Shown here one piece after another: positions 1 through 9,931 of a DNA stretch of 64,000 nt. Numbering within the stretch: the stretch's first letter is position 1; the number at the start of each line of letters is the position of its first letter. The notes under the pieces were generated by a model. That model ran no database searches, was not told the DNA's origin, and worked only from the letters and a program-made list of their open reading frames with translations. This DNA comes from Ahaetulla prasina (Eukaryota > Chordata > Lepidosauria > Squamata > Colubridae). Both the position numbers and the translations under genes were made by a program. The stretch spans positions 48,404,561 through 48,468,560 of the forward strand of contig NC_080540.1 in assembly GCF_028640845.1 (NCBI RefSeq), in the 5' to 3' direction.

Positions 1-473
1 GTGAAAGGTGCCAAATGACTTTGCTCATTTCCTCACCGCCAGGTCCAGCTGTCACATACCTGTGATTCATTAGCAAAGATAGTTTCCTCTTTCTTTGTGT
101 CCAAATAGGCCCGCTTGGTTTTAATAGAAATGATGTCGGATGCACCATAAATGATGCTTCTTAATGACATGAATTGGGCCTCCATAAAATGTATTTCTCC
201 CAGTTGAAAACTTATTTCTTTAGGTTTCAATTCAACTTATTACAGCTGTTTAGGGTAAACTCACTGAAATCAGTACAACTCAATTTGGTACCGTTAAGTT
301 GAGTGCCATTTGAAAAAGTCTCAATTTAGGATTAATACTGAGCAGAATTTGAGATGAAAGGTGCACATTCCACTCTTCTGAAGTGGCTTCCAAAACCTTG
401 ACGTAACTGAACTCCTAATTTAAGCAACAAAAGATTTGCAGAGAATTTACAACCACTATTATCATATATATAT
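1..473. other. unannotated AT-rich DNA
   Basis: No repeat family, exon or RNA gene is recognised here. A short (TA)n run lies at its right edge, next to the SINE. Confidence 0.5.
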
Positions 474-807
474 AACGGTAAAGTTTCCCCTCGCACACTC
501 TAGGGGGTGGTGCTCATCTCCGTTTCAAAGCTGAAGAGCCAGCGCTGTCAGAAGATGTCTCCGTGGTCATGTGGCCAGCATGACTAAACACCAAAGGCTC
601 ACGGAGCGCTGTTACCTTCCCACCAAAGGTGGTCTCTGTTTTTCTACTTACATTTTTTACATGCTTTCAAAGTGCTAGGTTGGCAGAAGCTGGGACAAGT
701 AACGGGAGCTCACCCCGTTACGCGGCACTAGAGATTCGAACCGCTGACCTGCCGACCTTTCAATTGACAATCTCAGCATCTTACCCACTAAGCCACCGTG
801 TCCCCCC
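474..807 (-). mobile_element. Sauria-type tRNA-derived SINE
   Basis: Read on the minus strand, it begins with a tRNA-like head. The A-box-like stretch (GTGGCTTAGTGGGTAAG) is near 781-800 and the B-box core GGTTCGAATC is at 732-741. The unrelated body follows and the end resembles the BovB-like tail (AAACTTTACC) near 474-490. The same body recurs in plus orientation at 45648-46004, so the order is supported within the window. Sauria SINEs are mobilised by BovB LINEs, and a BovB copy lies at 43.3 kb. Several substitutions show an old copy. Confidence 0.85.

Positions 808-808
<1 letters not shown>

Positions 809-842
<34 letters not shown>
809..842. repeat. (GT)n microsatellite
   Basis: About 16 GT units directly abut the head of the SINE. 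Confidence 0.95.
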
Positions 843-844
<2 letters not shown>

Positions 845-846
<2 letters not shown>

Positions 847-1608
847 TTATGTATATGTATGTATATCCTTCAGTATATCAAGTAACATTAAACAGACATT
901 CACCGTTAATAGCAGTACGAATCTGAGCCAAAGAATTATGTCAAATCTTCAAGCTGTTCTTACATATATGGGATGCTAAAACTGTCAGCTGAGTGATCCA
1001 TAGAAAGCTGTCTTAGCAACCATAGAATTTTTCAGAGATCATCCTCAAAAGTCAGAGAGCTTTGCACTCTGATGTCCAGTGAAGAAGAGACAAAGATTGG
1101 GAATGAGGACCCAGTCACCATTTCAGCGATTAATTGTTTCATGTGCTAGAGCTACAACATATCCTTCGAGCCCCTGAAATCATCATCCTGTACATACATG
1201 CATACACACAAATTTCAACCTAAAAATCTGAATGTCCTATTCCTATTATGGAAAAACTAACCGAGGCTCTCTTCAACTGGATACATTAGAACATGGTATT
1301 ACAGTAAAGTTACAGTCAAAAAAGTGACAGTCTTAAATAATTATAAACTTTGATGTGGTATCAGTAAAATATTGAAATATGTTTGGGTTTTTAAAAGACT
1401 CATAAAAGATGTATTATTTATGTGAACATTGTTTAAAAGGTCATTAAAGAGGGATTGATTTTATGGATATACCTATTTATTTATTTAAAATATTTACATA
1501 CTCACCTATCTTACACCCAACTTCAGGTAGCTCACAATCAAAATTAACATATTATATATTAAAATTATATATTAAAATACTATTACATATTAGATGTTTA
1601 GTTTATAT
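845..1608. other. unannotated DNA
   Basis: Nothing recognised. There is no long reading frame and no repeat termini. It becomes very AT-rich towards 1540-1600. Confidence 0.5.
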
Positions 1609-1610
1609 AT

Positions 1611-1972
1611 ACAGTGCATTCAGAAAGAATTCAGAACCCCCTTTACTTTTGTCAATTTTGTTATGACTGATTCTACAGTTGTTGTAATTCACTTTTTATC
1701 AATCTAGGCTCAGTACCTCACAATGACAAAGTGAAAACAAAATTTTGAAACGTCTATAAAAAGAAAAAAAATTGAACTACAACATTGTCATAAATATTCA
1801 GATCCTTCATTCAGTAATTTGGTGAAGCACCTTTGACAACAATTACAGCCTTAAGTCTTTTTGAGTATGACATGACAAGCTTTACACACCTGGATTTGGG
1901 GATTTTCTGCCATTCTTCCTTGCAAATCCTCTCAAGATCAGTCAGATTGAATGGCAACTATCAGTGACAGTG
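1611..1972 (-). mobile_element. Tc1/mariner element, 5'-truncated 3' end
   Basis: The left edge carries a Tc1-type terminal inverted repeat (ACAGTGCATTCAGAAAG), preceded by TA-rich sequence consistent with TA target-site use. Only about 360 bases remain, holding the transposase C-terminus and the adjoining 3' non-coding arm. The other terminus is not seen, so the copy is truncated at about 1972. The terminal sequence resembles Tc1 elements common in ray-finned fish and lampreys (from memory, not searched). Confidence 0.75.
1846..1950 (-). pseudogene. Tc1 transposase C-terminal fragment
   Basis: The minus strand reads open for about 46 codons and ends at a TGA. It includes LERICKEEWQKIPKSRC, then KLVMSYSKRLKAVIV, then KGASPNY and the stop. 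This is the usual last helix region of Tc1 transposases (LTELERIC, KLVxSYPRRL, KGxSTxY). The DDE catalytic core is absent. The stop and the downstream terminal repeat sit where they should, so the identification is good although the fragment is short. It is non-functional. Confidence 0.72.
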
Positions 1973-4029
1973 AGGGTGCACCATCGAGCAAAGGCTCACT
2001 GCAAGACTTCTTGTGTAGAAGGATTTCCACCCCACTAAATGAACTACACCTTGGCTGCTTCTATTAAAATGGGACAGCAAACAAACATTTTCAGTTTGCA
2101 ATAACTACTCATTAATTCCCACTCCATTTTCATTTTCCATCTTGACTTGTGAAGCTCACAACTCTTGAGTTTGTCAGTGTAATTATGAGCTGGGATAGCC
2201 ATAACAACAAGTCAGCCAATGGGAACTGTTTGGTGTCCAAGAATCTGGTTCTGGCTTCTGCTGCATGGGTACTGTATACATGCATCATGCTTTATATTAT
2301 ACATGAATCTTGATGAACTATTTACTTGTGTGCTGGTTGGATTGCTGCAAACTCTAACAAAGGTTGAACCTGAGCCGGGTGACAATTCTGCTATAAACTC
2401 TGTTCTTCAACCTCTGACTAATTACTCTTCTGCATGCTGCTTGATTTGAAACTCTTGTAAGTCAAACAAGTCAAATTCTTGCTGAATTTGGGGAGGAACT
2501 TGTCTCTTTACCATAAGTATATGTTTGCAAAACTCATTTAGTAAGGAGGGGAAAAAAACCTATCTCTTTACATATTTGTAGGTGTGCTTGATCTGGGACA
2601 CATAGGATTTATTTAAATAGAAGATGCAAAGAAACCTGAGGATAATGCTGCATGCCTCAGGTTACCCAAAGTCATTCAATTATATATGTGTTGGTTGGTG
2701 TTTGGTTCTCAAGAACAGCCTTAAAGTCTAAAGACATCATAATTAAGTTAATACAAAGGAAAAGTTCTAGTGCTGATATATTCAGTGTTAGCTGATGCTC
2801 ATTCTTTCACACTATTTTTATTTCTACTATTTTTTTAGTCTAATTACATTGTCTTCACTGGTTTCCTCTCTCATTTATTCTTTGACTAAGTTTCATTTTA
2901 GATCATTCAGTTTATCCCAGATTTAGCTACTTGTGTAACTTAAGCTAGCAGCATGAGGCTTACAAGAATATCAAAATTAAACTCAGCACTTTAGTTTAGT
3001 TCAAATGCAATCATTATTTCAGTTTACACAACAGAAAATGGGTAATACATTTGTACTACAAGAAGTTTGTGTTAATGAAAAATGTATACTAGGTCAACGA
3101 ATAAATCAGTCAGATTCTAGGCCCTTTGGTATTTTTACATGTTAAAAACATACAGTCTGATGTCAATTAGACATTCTGTGAACATTTGCTGTTTTCCACT
3201 AGACAAGATTTCTGGCAGTAGAAAAATGACAATGTTTCCACATGGCCAGGCTGTCCGTCTGAAAATCTAAAGCATCAGATCATGAAATCTGTGATAATGC
3301 TTTAACTGAAATTATAGGCATTTGGCTACAGCTTGCACACTCAGCTACTGATGTCTGAAAACATGTTCATACATTGATGTATCCACTGATGATGTTTCAT
3401 GCAATCATAGTATTTCATGCAGAAGCTATTTCTAAACTGGTTTTAGCTGACTTGCTAATTGTGGCATGAGTTTTGCTTTAGTTTAAATTTTCATTCCTTC
3501 TAATAAAGATTATTTAATAGTATTTTTACAAATAAATCGAAAACTCCACTAAAGCTAATAGTATACTTTATGCTAACATCAGAGGAAGGCAAAGCCAGGC
3601 AATCTGAATAGTTAGTGTACACAATCTGGCCTGAAAATGTGGCACTCTCTCTAGAAAGCATCTGCTATAAATTACAGCCAATTGGTTTGCCTCGATGGAT
3701 AAAATCCATAAGGAGCATGGAGTAGCCATTAAGATATAATTAGGGACACCTGAGTGGGACTATATCTTCTACATCTATTAGATATGTGCACTAAACATAC
3801 ATATTAGACCTTAATTTCCTTCTAATAATAGTAATGATTTGTTCCCATTTTTTAGTTTTGGAAACATGGAAAGATGTGAAATCAGCTATTTAAGACACAA
3901 GATGTATTATCACACAGCCAAGTCAAATGCTATGCTAAATATATAGTGTGCAGGTCACAGAGTTTGGGGTTTTTCTTTCTTTTATTTTGAAATGAGTTTG
4001 GCGTTGATCTAGATCAAAACTGTGTCATT
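1973..4029. other. unannotated, TE-poor stretch
   Basis: Two kilobases without a recognisable mobile element or convincing exon. The part around 3540-3760 is less simple in composition, with a CAAT-like ACAGCCAATTGG near 3676, and could be conserved non-coding DNA. This is only a guess. Confidence 0.35.
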
Positions 4030-4376
4030 CCCAAAGAAAAACTTAATAATGATTGCAGAAAATATGACTTCAGTAACAGAGTTGTTAATGCTTGGAATAT
4101 ACTACCTGACTCTGTGGTCTCTTCCCAAAATCCCCAAAGCTTCAACCAAAAACTGTCTACCATTGACCTCACCCCATTCCTAAGAGGTCTGTAAGGGGCG
4201 TGCATAAGAGTGCAAATGTGCCTACCGTTCCTGTCCTATTGTTTTCCTTCGTTATATCCAATTAATATAGTTATTACATACACATACTCATATATATGCT
4301 TATGTGTTGTATACTGTATTATATACTGTATGTATACTGTATTATATGACAAAAATAAATAAATAAAAATAAAATA
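4030..4376 (+). mobile_element. CR1-type LINE, 3' end
   Basis: It starts inside the last codons of ORF2: GCAGAAAATATGACTTC, then coding for W-N-LPDSV and the TPFLRGL end with its TAA. The 3' UTR follows and ends in an A/T-rich tail with AATAAAT repeats. The same sequence ends the long copy at 9.8-15.1 kb, the fragment at 37.0-37.8 kb and the fragment at 34.2-34.5 kb. It is a typical 5'-truncated copy. Confidence 0.85.
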
Positions 4377-4520
4377 CATTTCTTCTTTCATTGTTTTCTT
4401 TACAAATATAACGACTGTGATCATCAACAGCAGAGATAGACATCTCCCAGACTTGTGTTTTGAAATGGACAGATACACTAATCTTTTAAATAAAGAAATA
4501 AACTTTCTTGTAGCAGGAAA

Positions 4521-4521
4521 T

Positions 4522-4572
<51 letters not shown>
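4521..4572. repeat. (CTTT)n microsatellite
   Basis: Twelve to thirteen TTTC units in a nearly perfect run. Confidence 0.95.
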
Positions 4573-4699
4573 CAGCAGACAGGGATGTAGCTGATGACCA
4601 TGTAATAGGTTTTTTTAACCCTTTTATATTTGGAAGTTAGGAACAAAATGCCAGCCATGTAAAAGTCCAACAAATTTGGGGGTAGTTAAGTCATTTGTT

Positions 4700-4801
4700 T
4701 CATTACGCATAAGAGCACAAAAGTGCCTACTGTTCCTGTCCTATTGTTCCCTTTATTATATCAAATTAATATAGCTATGCATATTCTTTACTTTTATATA
4801 T

Positions 4802-4878
<77 letters not shown>

Positions 4879-4965
4879 CTTCATGATATGTTTTTTTACT
4901 TATGACAAAGTTTGTGTATACTGTTGTGACAAAATGAAATAAATAAAGAAAAAAAAATAAAGAAA
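4700..4965 (+). mobile_element. CR1-type LINE, very short 3' UTR copy
   Basis: It begins at the UTR segment CATAAGAGCACAAAAGTGCC and ends with TGTTGTGACAAAATGAAATAAATAAAG, interrupted by a long (AT)n run at about 4795-4875. The long CR1 copy carries an (AT)n run in the same part of its UTR (9876-9926). Confidence 0.75.
4795..4875. repeat. (AT)n microsatellite inside CR1 3' UTR
   Basis: About 40 AT units with one interruption near 4815. Confidence 0.95.
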
Positions 4966-4969
4966 ATGG

Positions 4970-5679
4970 AGCCAACCTTCAGTCTCTCCATACTGCCCCT
5001 CTCCCCCAAATACAGATGAAGGCCTCGTGACAAGAAAAATCCTTGAATTATGTTATACAATTACACTTCCATATCTGTAAGACACAGCTCTCCTTAACAT
5101 AATACAGTATATACATGTAATATAATGCTGCTTTTGATAGATGAACCAACCAGGCCAAAAAAAGGTACAGAATTATCACCCCAAGAATTCAACTACAGTA
5201 GTTAAAATTATGAATATAATGTCTTATAAAAACAACCTAAGTATGCCTTAAAAACAAAACTATGGTCAAAGATATGATACTATTTCTCTTAAGCCACTCT
5301 TTATCTAGAGAAATTTTCAATTTCTTGATATGTGAGCTGCGAAGCAACAGCAATTGGTTGGCAATTAAGGAAGCTTAAATAAAGCCAGTTTTCTATGAGT
5401 ATTTGAATATTATTTTTCATAAATAAGAAGGAATAGAAGGATGTTTCAACAAAAGGAGCAAAATCTCTAAGAAACTGAATAGCCATTCAGATAAAGAACT
5501 TAAGTTTGCTTTATTAAAATCTGAAAAAATAATTGGAAGTGAATCTGGGTATTTAACTTCAGCCCACATAATCTGGTCAATCCATCCTCCAACAGTGGAT
5601 GTCAATCACTGTGGACCAGATTGAGAATTTGAGATCAAAGGTATTCTGGATTACCATTGATTGACACACTCGTAAGAGA
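4970..5679. other. unannotated AT-rich DNA
   Basis: Nothing recognised. Only short random reading frames are present. Confidence 0.5.
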
Positions 5680-6400
5680 AGGGTAAGGGTATCCCTCGAC
5701 TTATTGTATGTCCACCATTGAGCCTCGTATCTCCATTTTTATGCGAGATAGCTGTTCAGTGAGCTTTCACTCACTTTATGACCTTTCTTGCCACCATTGT
5801 TAAGCGAATAGTTGCGGCTCTTAAGTAAGTCACATGGTCATTAAATGAATTCAGCTTCCCCGTGGACTTGGTTGGTCAGGTCACAAAAGGGGATCACATG
5901 ACTCTGGGATACTGAGACCATCATCAGTAAGAGTCAGTTGCCAAGCATCCAAATTTGGATCACCTGACCATGAGGATGCTGCAACAGTCGTTAAGCGTGA
6001 AAAACAGTTATAAGTCCCTTTTTCCAGTGCCATTGTAACTTGAATGGTTGGTAAGGGAGTCACACAGTTGCTAAGTGAATCAGGCTTCCCCAAATCTCCA
6101 TTGCTAAGAGAGACAGCTATTCAGTGAGCTTGGAACCATTTTACAAGCTTTCTTGCCACCACTGTTAAGTGGATCGTTGTTTAAGTCAGACAGACAATGG
6201 TTAAGTGAAGCTGGCTCCCCCTATGACTTTGCTTGTCAGATGGTTGCAAAAGGGAGATCATGTGACCCCCATGACACTGTGACCATCATAAATGCGAGTC
6301 AGTTGCTATGCATCCAACGGAAATCATGTGACCATTGGGATACTACAATGGTCATGAGTGTAAAAAATGGTCAGCAGTGGCAAACACTGCCCGTTGTTTG
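5680..6400 (+). repeat. interspersed repeat with internal tandem duplication (about 365 bp)
   Basis: The left edge (GTATCCCTCGACTTATTGTA) resembles the terminal repeat of a widespread reptile miniature element that ends in GTCCTCGACTTACAACC. Phrases of the type GTTAAGTGAATC, TCACATGACC and AAAAACGGTCATAAG recur. The body is present twice in tandem: CTTGCCACCATTGTTAAG near 5787 reappears near 6152, about 365 bases later. The right terminal repeat is not clear. I infer a DNA-transposon-derived element. Confidence 0.6.
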
Positions 6401-6792
6401 TCACGGAGGCACAATCAGGTACAGGGGAGCTTTCATCCCCTCCCCTTCCTTCTCCTAACAAACGCTTGAAGCCATTTGGCTGCACACCTCACCCAAAGCC
6501 CCCCAGCCCCTGCAATCGATCGCACCATGGCTTCTGGCTGCCAACATTGGCAGTTAGCCGATTGTCTGGCGGCTAATTGTCCAGGTGGCCAAAAGGCTGG
6601 GATAAAACCTGTTTCAGGGAATGGGCTGTGCCAAAGGGTGTGGGACAGAGGGCCACTGGCCAGGACGAACAGCTAAGGGCAGGCCAGCCGAGGAGAAAAG
6701 CTAGAGGTTAATGCATGGAGGCAGGACCCAGGCGGAGAAGCAGGTGCAGCCAAGGGTAGGAGCCTAAGTCCTAGAACCACCCACTCCCCTGT
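6401..6792. other. unannotated GC-richer DNA
   Basis: More GC-rich than its surroundings. Short overlapping frames exist on the plus strand but none resembles a known protein. It may be an eroded LTR or MITE, but no termini are visible. Confidence 0.35.
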
Positions 6793-6977
6793 AATGCTTT
6801 AAAATACTTTCTAGGTGGTTTACAATGTCAGCATTATTTGCATATTACCCTCAACCATCTGTGTCTTCATTTTACCATCCTTGCAAGGATAGAAGGCTGA
6901 GTCAACCATGAGCCCTGTCAGAATCAAACTCCAGACTGTGGGCAGAGTTTACCTGCAATATTGCATACTAATCACTG

Positions 6978-7543
6978 TGTTGTGTCTGAGCCCCCCGAGC
7001 CGGGCCACCTGCCAGAAAGTGACTCAGAAAGTGAGGGGGAAGGGCCATCAGGACTTACCTCTGGAGCACCGGCTTCCCTGGCTCAGCTCCAGGAGCCAGA
7101 GGCAGGCCAGGTGGAGGAGATAATGAGGCCTCCGTCCCCTGACTCTCCCCCCCCAGGCCACACCTCCAGACCCGGCTGATGGCAATCAGGCCTGGCTGGA
7201 TCCCAGGTTTCGGAGATATGAGAGGCGGCTACAACAAAGGAAGGGGTGGGGCAGGCCTAGAGAGTGCTGAGTCATGGAACCATACCCCACAGAGTATAAA
7301 AGCAGCCCTGGCTGCTCTTCTGCTGCGTGACGAGCAAAAATTGAGCTGAACTATTTGACTCATGGAGAATTGAGCTGAACATTCGGCCTGGATTGCTGAC
7401 TTCCTGGTTGCCCGGCAACCTCAAGATAAGGGAAACTTTGGCAGGCAGCTGCAGATTCCCTGCCAGGACTGATAGCAGCCATGAACTCAATTACTGGCTC
7501 GTTTAGCCAGCTCGCGTGGCTGAGGCCGGATGGGGACAGAACA
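6978..7543 (+). mobile_element. Gypsy-type solo LTR
   Basis: This 566-bp LTR starts TGTTGTG, ends GGACAGAACA and is flanked by the perfect 5-bp target duplication CACTG (6973-6977, 7544-7548). A promoter-like GTATAAAAG lies at 7294-7302. It is related to the LTR at 50159-50701: both carry GGGCAGGCCT, GTGCTGAGTCATGGA and a TATA box in the same order. The U3 part has a coding signature (see findings). No internal Gypsy sequence remains, so this is the usual product of LTR-LTR recombination. Confidence 0.85.
7294..7302 (+). promoter_or_regulatory. LTR TATA box
   Basis: GTATAAAAG follows the conserved GTGCTGAGTCATGGA block. The position fits the U3/R border of the solo LTR. Confidence 0.65.
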
Positions 7544-7562
7544 CACTGCATCACCAGGGTTC

Positions 7563-7956
7563 CTTATTATTTCAAGCATTAAGGCTATTTACGTATATTT
7601 GGATTTGTCCTAATGGGCTTTCTGGTGTTAATAAAGGTGGTATTAGCATATAATTTACACAAATTGCACAATCAATGCAAATGCTTGAAGAAGGTTAAGA
7701 AAGTAAAACTAATATAAAAACCAGAAGTATGTTTCAATAGAAATATTACAATATTTATTCAAGCACATTATGTACTTCACACAGCATTTCTTCTAGCTAA
7801 AAACTGAATAGATTTAATGTTGCATGTACAATGGAACTCTGAATAATTAAAATATGTATTCATTGTTTTTCCTCTGTTAGTTCAGAATAACACAGAATGG
7901 AATTGCTCTTTCTTTTTAATCTTACAACATGTTTTTGGAAGATTAGACTGAGATTG
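7563..7956. other. unannotated AT-rich DNA
   Basis: Nothing recognised between the SINE remnant and the MITE. Confidence 0.5.
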
Positions 7957-7964
7957 GAACAGTC

Positions 7965-8240
7965 CAGTGGTGAAATCCAAATTTTTTTACTACCGGTTCT
8001 GTGGGCATGGCATGGTGGGCATTGTGTGGCTTGGTGGGCGTAGCTTGGTGGGAGTGGCAGGTGAAGGATACTGCAAAATCTCCATTCCCATCCCACTACA
8101 GGGGAAGGATACTGCGAAATCTCCATTCCCACCCCACTTTGGGGCCAGCCAGAGGTGGCATTAGCCAGTTTTCCAAACTATTCAAAATTTCTGCTACTGG
8201 TTTTCCAGAACCTGTCAGAACCTGCTGGATTCCACCCTTG
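7965..8240 (+). mobile_element. hAT-type MITE (ACCGGT family)
   Basis: This 276-bp element has terminal repeats CAGTGGTGAAATCC and GGATTCCACCCTTG and a perfect 8-bp target duplication, GAACAGTC (7957-7964 and 8241-8248). The inner part holds TACTACCGGTTCTGTGG, GGTGGGCGTAGC-like direct repeats and CAGAACCTGTCAGAACC. The same family occurs at 16869, 21788 and 56718. The 8-bp duplication and CAG...TG ends indicate the hAT superfamily. No coding capacity. Confidence 0.85.
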
Positions 8241-8248
8241 GAACAGTC

Positions 8249-8792
8249 CCAAGACATTTATTGAGTTTCTTTTTCAAGCTACTTTAACACAAATTTCCTT
8301 AATCCCAATCTAGTATTTTAGCTACCACAAAGATTGGTTAACCCCTTAGCAGAATATTCCATTCCATTCTCCACCCTATGTCTCAGCCCTTCAAAAATTC
8401 ATTAAAGATTCTGCTTGAGCCTGAAAATGAACAGATGTGGCTGCTTTAAGGAGATGAGTTCTTAAAATGATTGCAACAAGTAATTTGCTGTTTTTATTCT
8501 GTGAATATCCAGGGAACTTTGCATTATATAATAACCATAAATAATGTGATCATATAAAGAACATTTAAAAGGAGGAATTTATTCTTTTATTTTATTGGAT
8601 TTAGAGCCTGCCCAATTCCCAGATGGCTCTGGCTGTCTCACATTTTAAAAATGAGAACTATAAAAGGAAAAGAAACAGGTACATCTAAAGAAAACAAACC
8701 AAAAATGTGGGCAAAAATATATGCATTAACAACCACCCTTATCCCAAGCCAAATAATTGCAGGATGGGAACTCTAATACACAAGTCAGAGGA
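8249..8792. other. unannotated DNA
   Basis: Nothing recognised. Average AT-rich composition. Confidence 0.5.
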
Positions 8793-9035
8793 TGAGCTGC
8801 GGTGGCTCAGTGGTTAGAGTGCAGTACTGCAGGCTACTTCTGCTGACTGCCAGCTGCCTGCAATTTGGCAGTTCAAATCTCACCAGGCTCAAGGTTGACT
8901 CAACCTTCCAACCTTCCGAGGTGGGTAAAATGATGATCCGGATTGTTGGGCGCAATATGCTGACTCTATAAACTGCTTAGAGAGGCTGTAAAGCACTGTA
9001 AAGTGGTACATAAATCTAAGTGTTATTGCTATTGT
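8793..9035 (+). mobile_element. tRNA-derived SINE
   Basis: The A box lies in GGTGGCTCAGTGGTTAGAG and the B box in GGCAGTTCAAATCTC. The body has CAAGGTTGACTCAACCTTCC and GGTAAAATGATG, and the end reads TAAGTGTTATTGCTATTG. Other copies are the split one at 6793-7562 and a 3' piece at 61920-61985. Confidence 0.85.
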
Positions 9036-9784
9036 ATGCAACATTTAAAGTTATTGAAGCACCTGCTTGCTCTTTCACTTATTTTTGGGATTCCTTCGTG
9101 GTTCAGGCATGTTTCAAAGTTCAAGACTTATTAGCTCAACTTTTGTTTAGCATGATAGATTTTTTTTTTAGCATTACACATTTTTATCATTTTTTCTAAT
9201 GCTCTATATAATTTTCCTCTGATGAAAATGGTAAAGGACGAGGATGCTGAACAGTCCACATCCTGGTAAAGAAGCATAGATTATGCTCTAACAATTTCAG
9301 GCTAGCCCTGTTTCTGTGCCATCAATTAATTAGGTGGCAGAATGATGTATAGTTGGAAGAGTCACCCATCTGAAGCAGTATAATTGTATCAAAAAAACCC
9401 AATAATCTATTAAAGACGATCAGACAAGAAAAATATCTGAGGAACAAAAAATGTATTCGGTGTAGAAAATGAATTCTAATTAGAGATATTTAAACCAAGC
9501 AAAGAATACTTCATATTACTTTCAAGAATTTTTAATTTCTTAATTGCAAACAGCGGCAAATTTGTATACAGATCAGTAATTTAATTGTACAGCTAATAGT
9601 CTATGCAGTTCTGCTTCAGGAACCTCAAAAGGTTATCATCAAGCAGAAAAAGGTGTAGACAAGGGCAACTCAAGTACACCTTTTTACAAGGAAAGTTTGC
9701 AGGAGTTGGAAAAGTTCACTTTAGAAACAAAATGAAAGCGAAAAAAAATAAGCAATATAGAAATATACACGTGTGCTGGTATTT
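9036..9784. other. unannotated AT-rich DNA
   Basis: Nothing recognised between the SINE and the 3' end of the long CR1. Confidence 0.5.
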
Positions 9785-9872
9785 ACTTTATTTTATTTAT
9801 ATTTATTTATTTTTGTCACAACAATATATGTAAGTATCATACAGAAAGGTTATATAGTATATAAAGGTATAA

Positions 9873-9875
<3 letters not shown>

Positions 9876-9926
<51 letters not shown>
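9876..9926. repeat. (AT)n microsatellite inside CR1 3' UTR
   Basis: About 25 AT units just downstream (on the minus strand) of the ORF2 stop codon at 9930-9932. Confidence 0.95.

Positions 9927-9929
<3 letters not shown>

Positions 9930-9931
<2 letters not shown>

Larger units (their letters stand above)
6793..7562 (-). mobile_element. tRNA-derived SINE interrupted by a solo LTR
   Basis: On the minus strand the parts read, from 5' to 3', a tRNA-like head (7562-7549, then 6977 downward), the segment AGCCTTCTATCCTTGC with TGGTAAAATGA, and a tail near 6793. The family is the one seen in plus orientation at 8793-9035. The head is split exactly at the LTR target site CACTG (6973-6977 and 7544-7548), which dates the LTR insertion after the SINE. 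Confidence 0.7.

Noticed and set aside
474..807. tRNA gene at the A/B boxes of SINEs
   Set aside because: The boxes are followed by a SINE body and tail, and a full cloverleaf is not preserved. The same holds at 8793, 45648, 52416 and 58391.
808..842. Dinucleotide and tetranucleotide runs as CRISPR-like or regulatory arrays
   Set aside because: Plain microsatellites without spacers; ordinary for a reptile genome.
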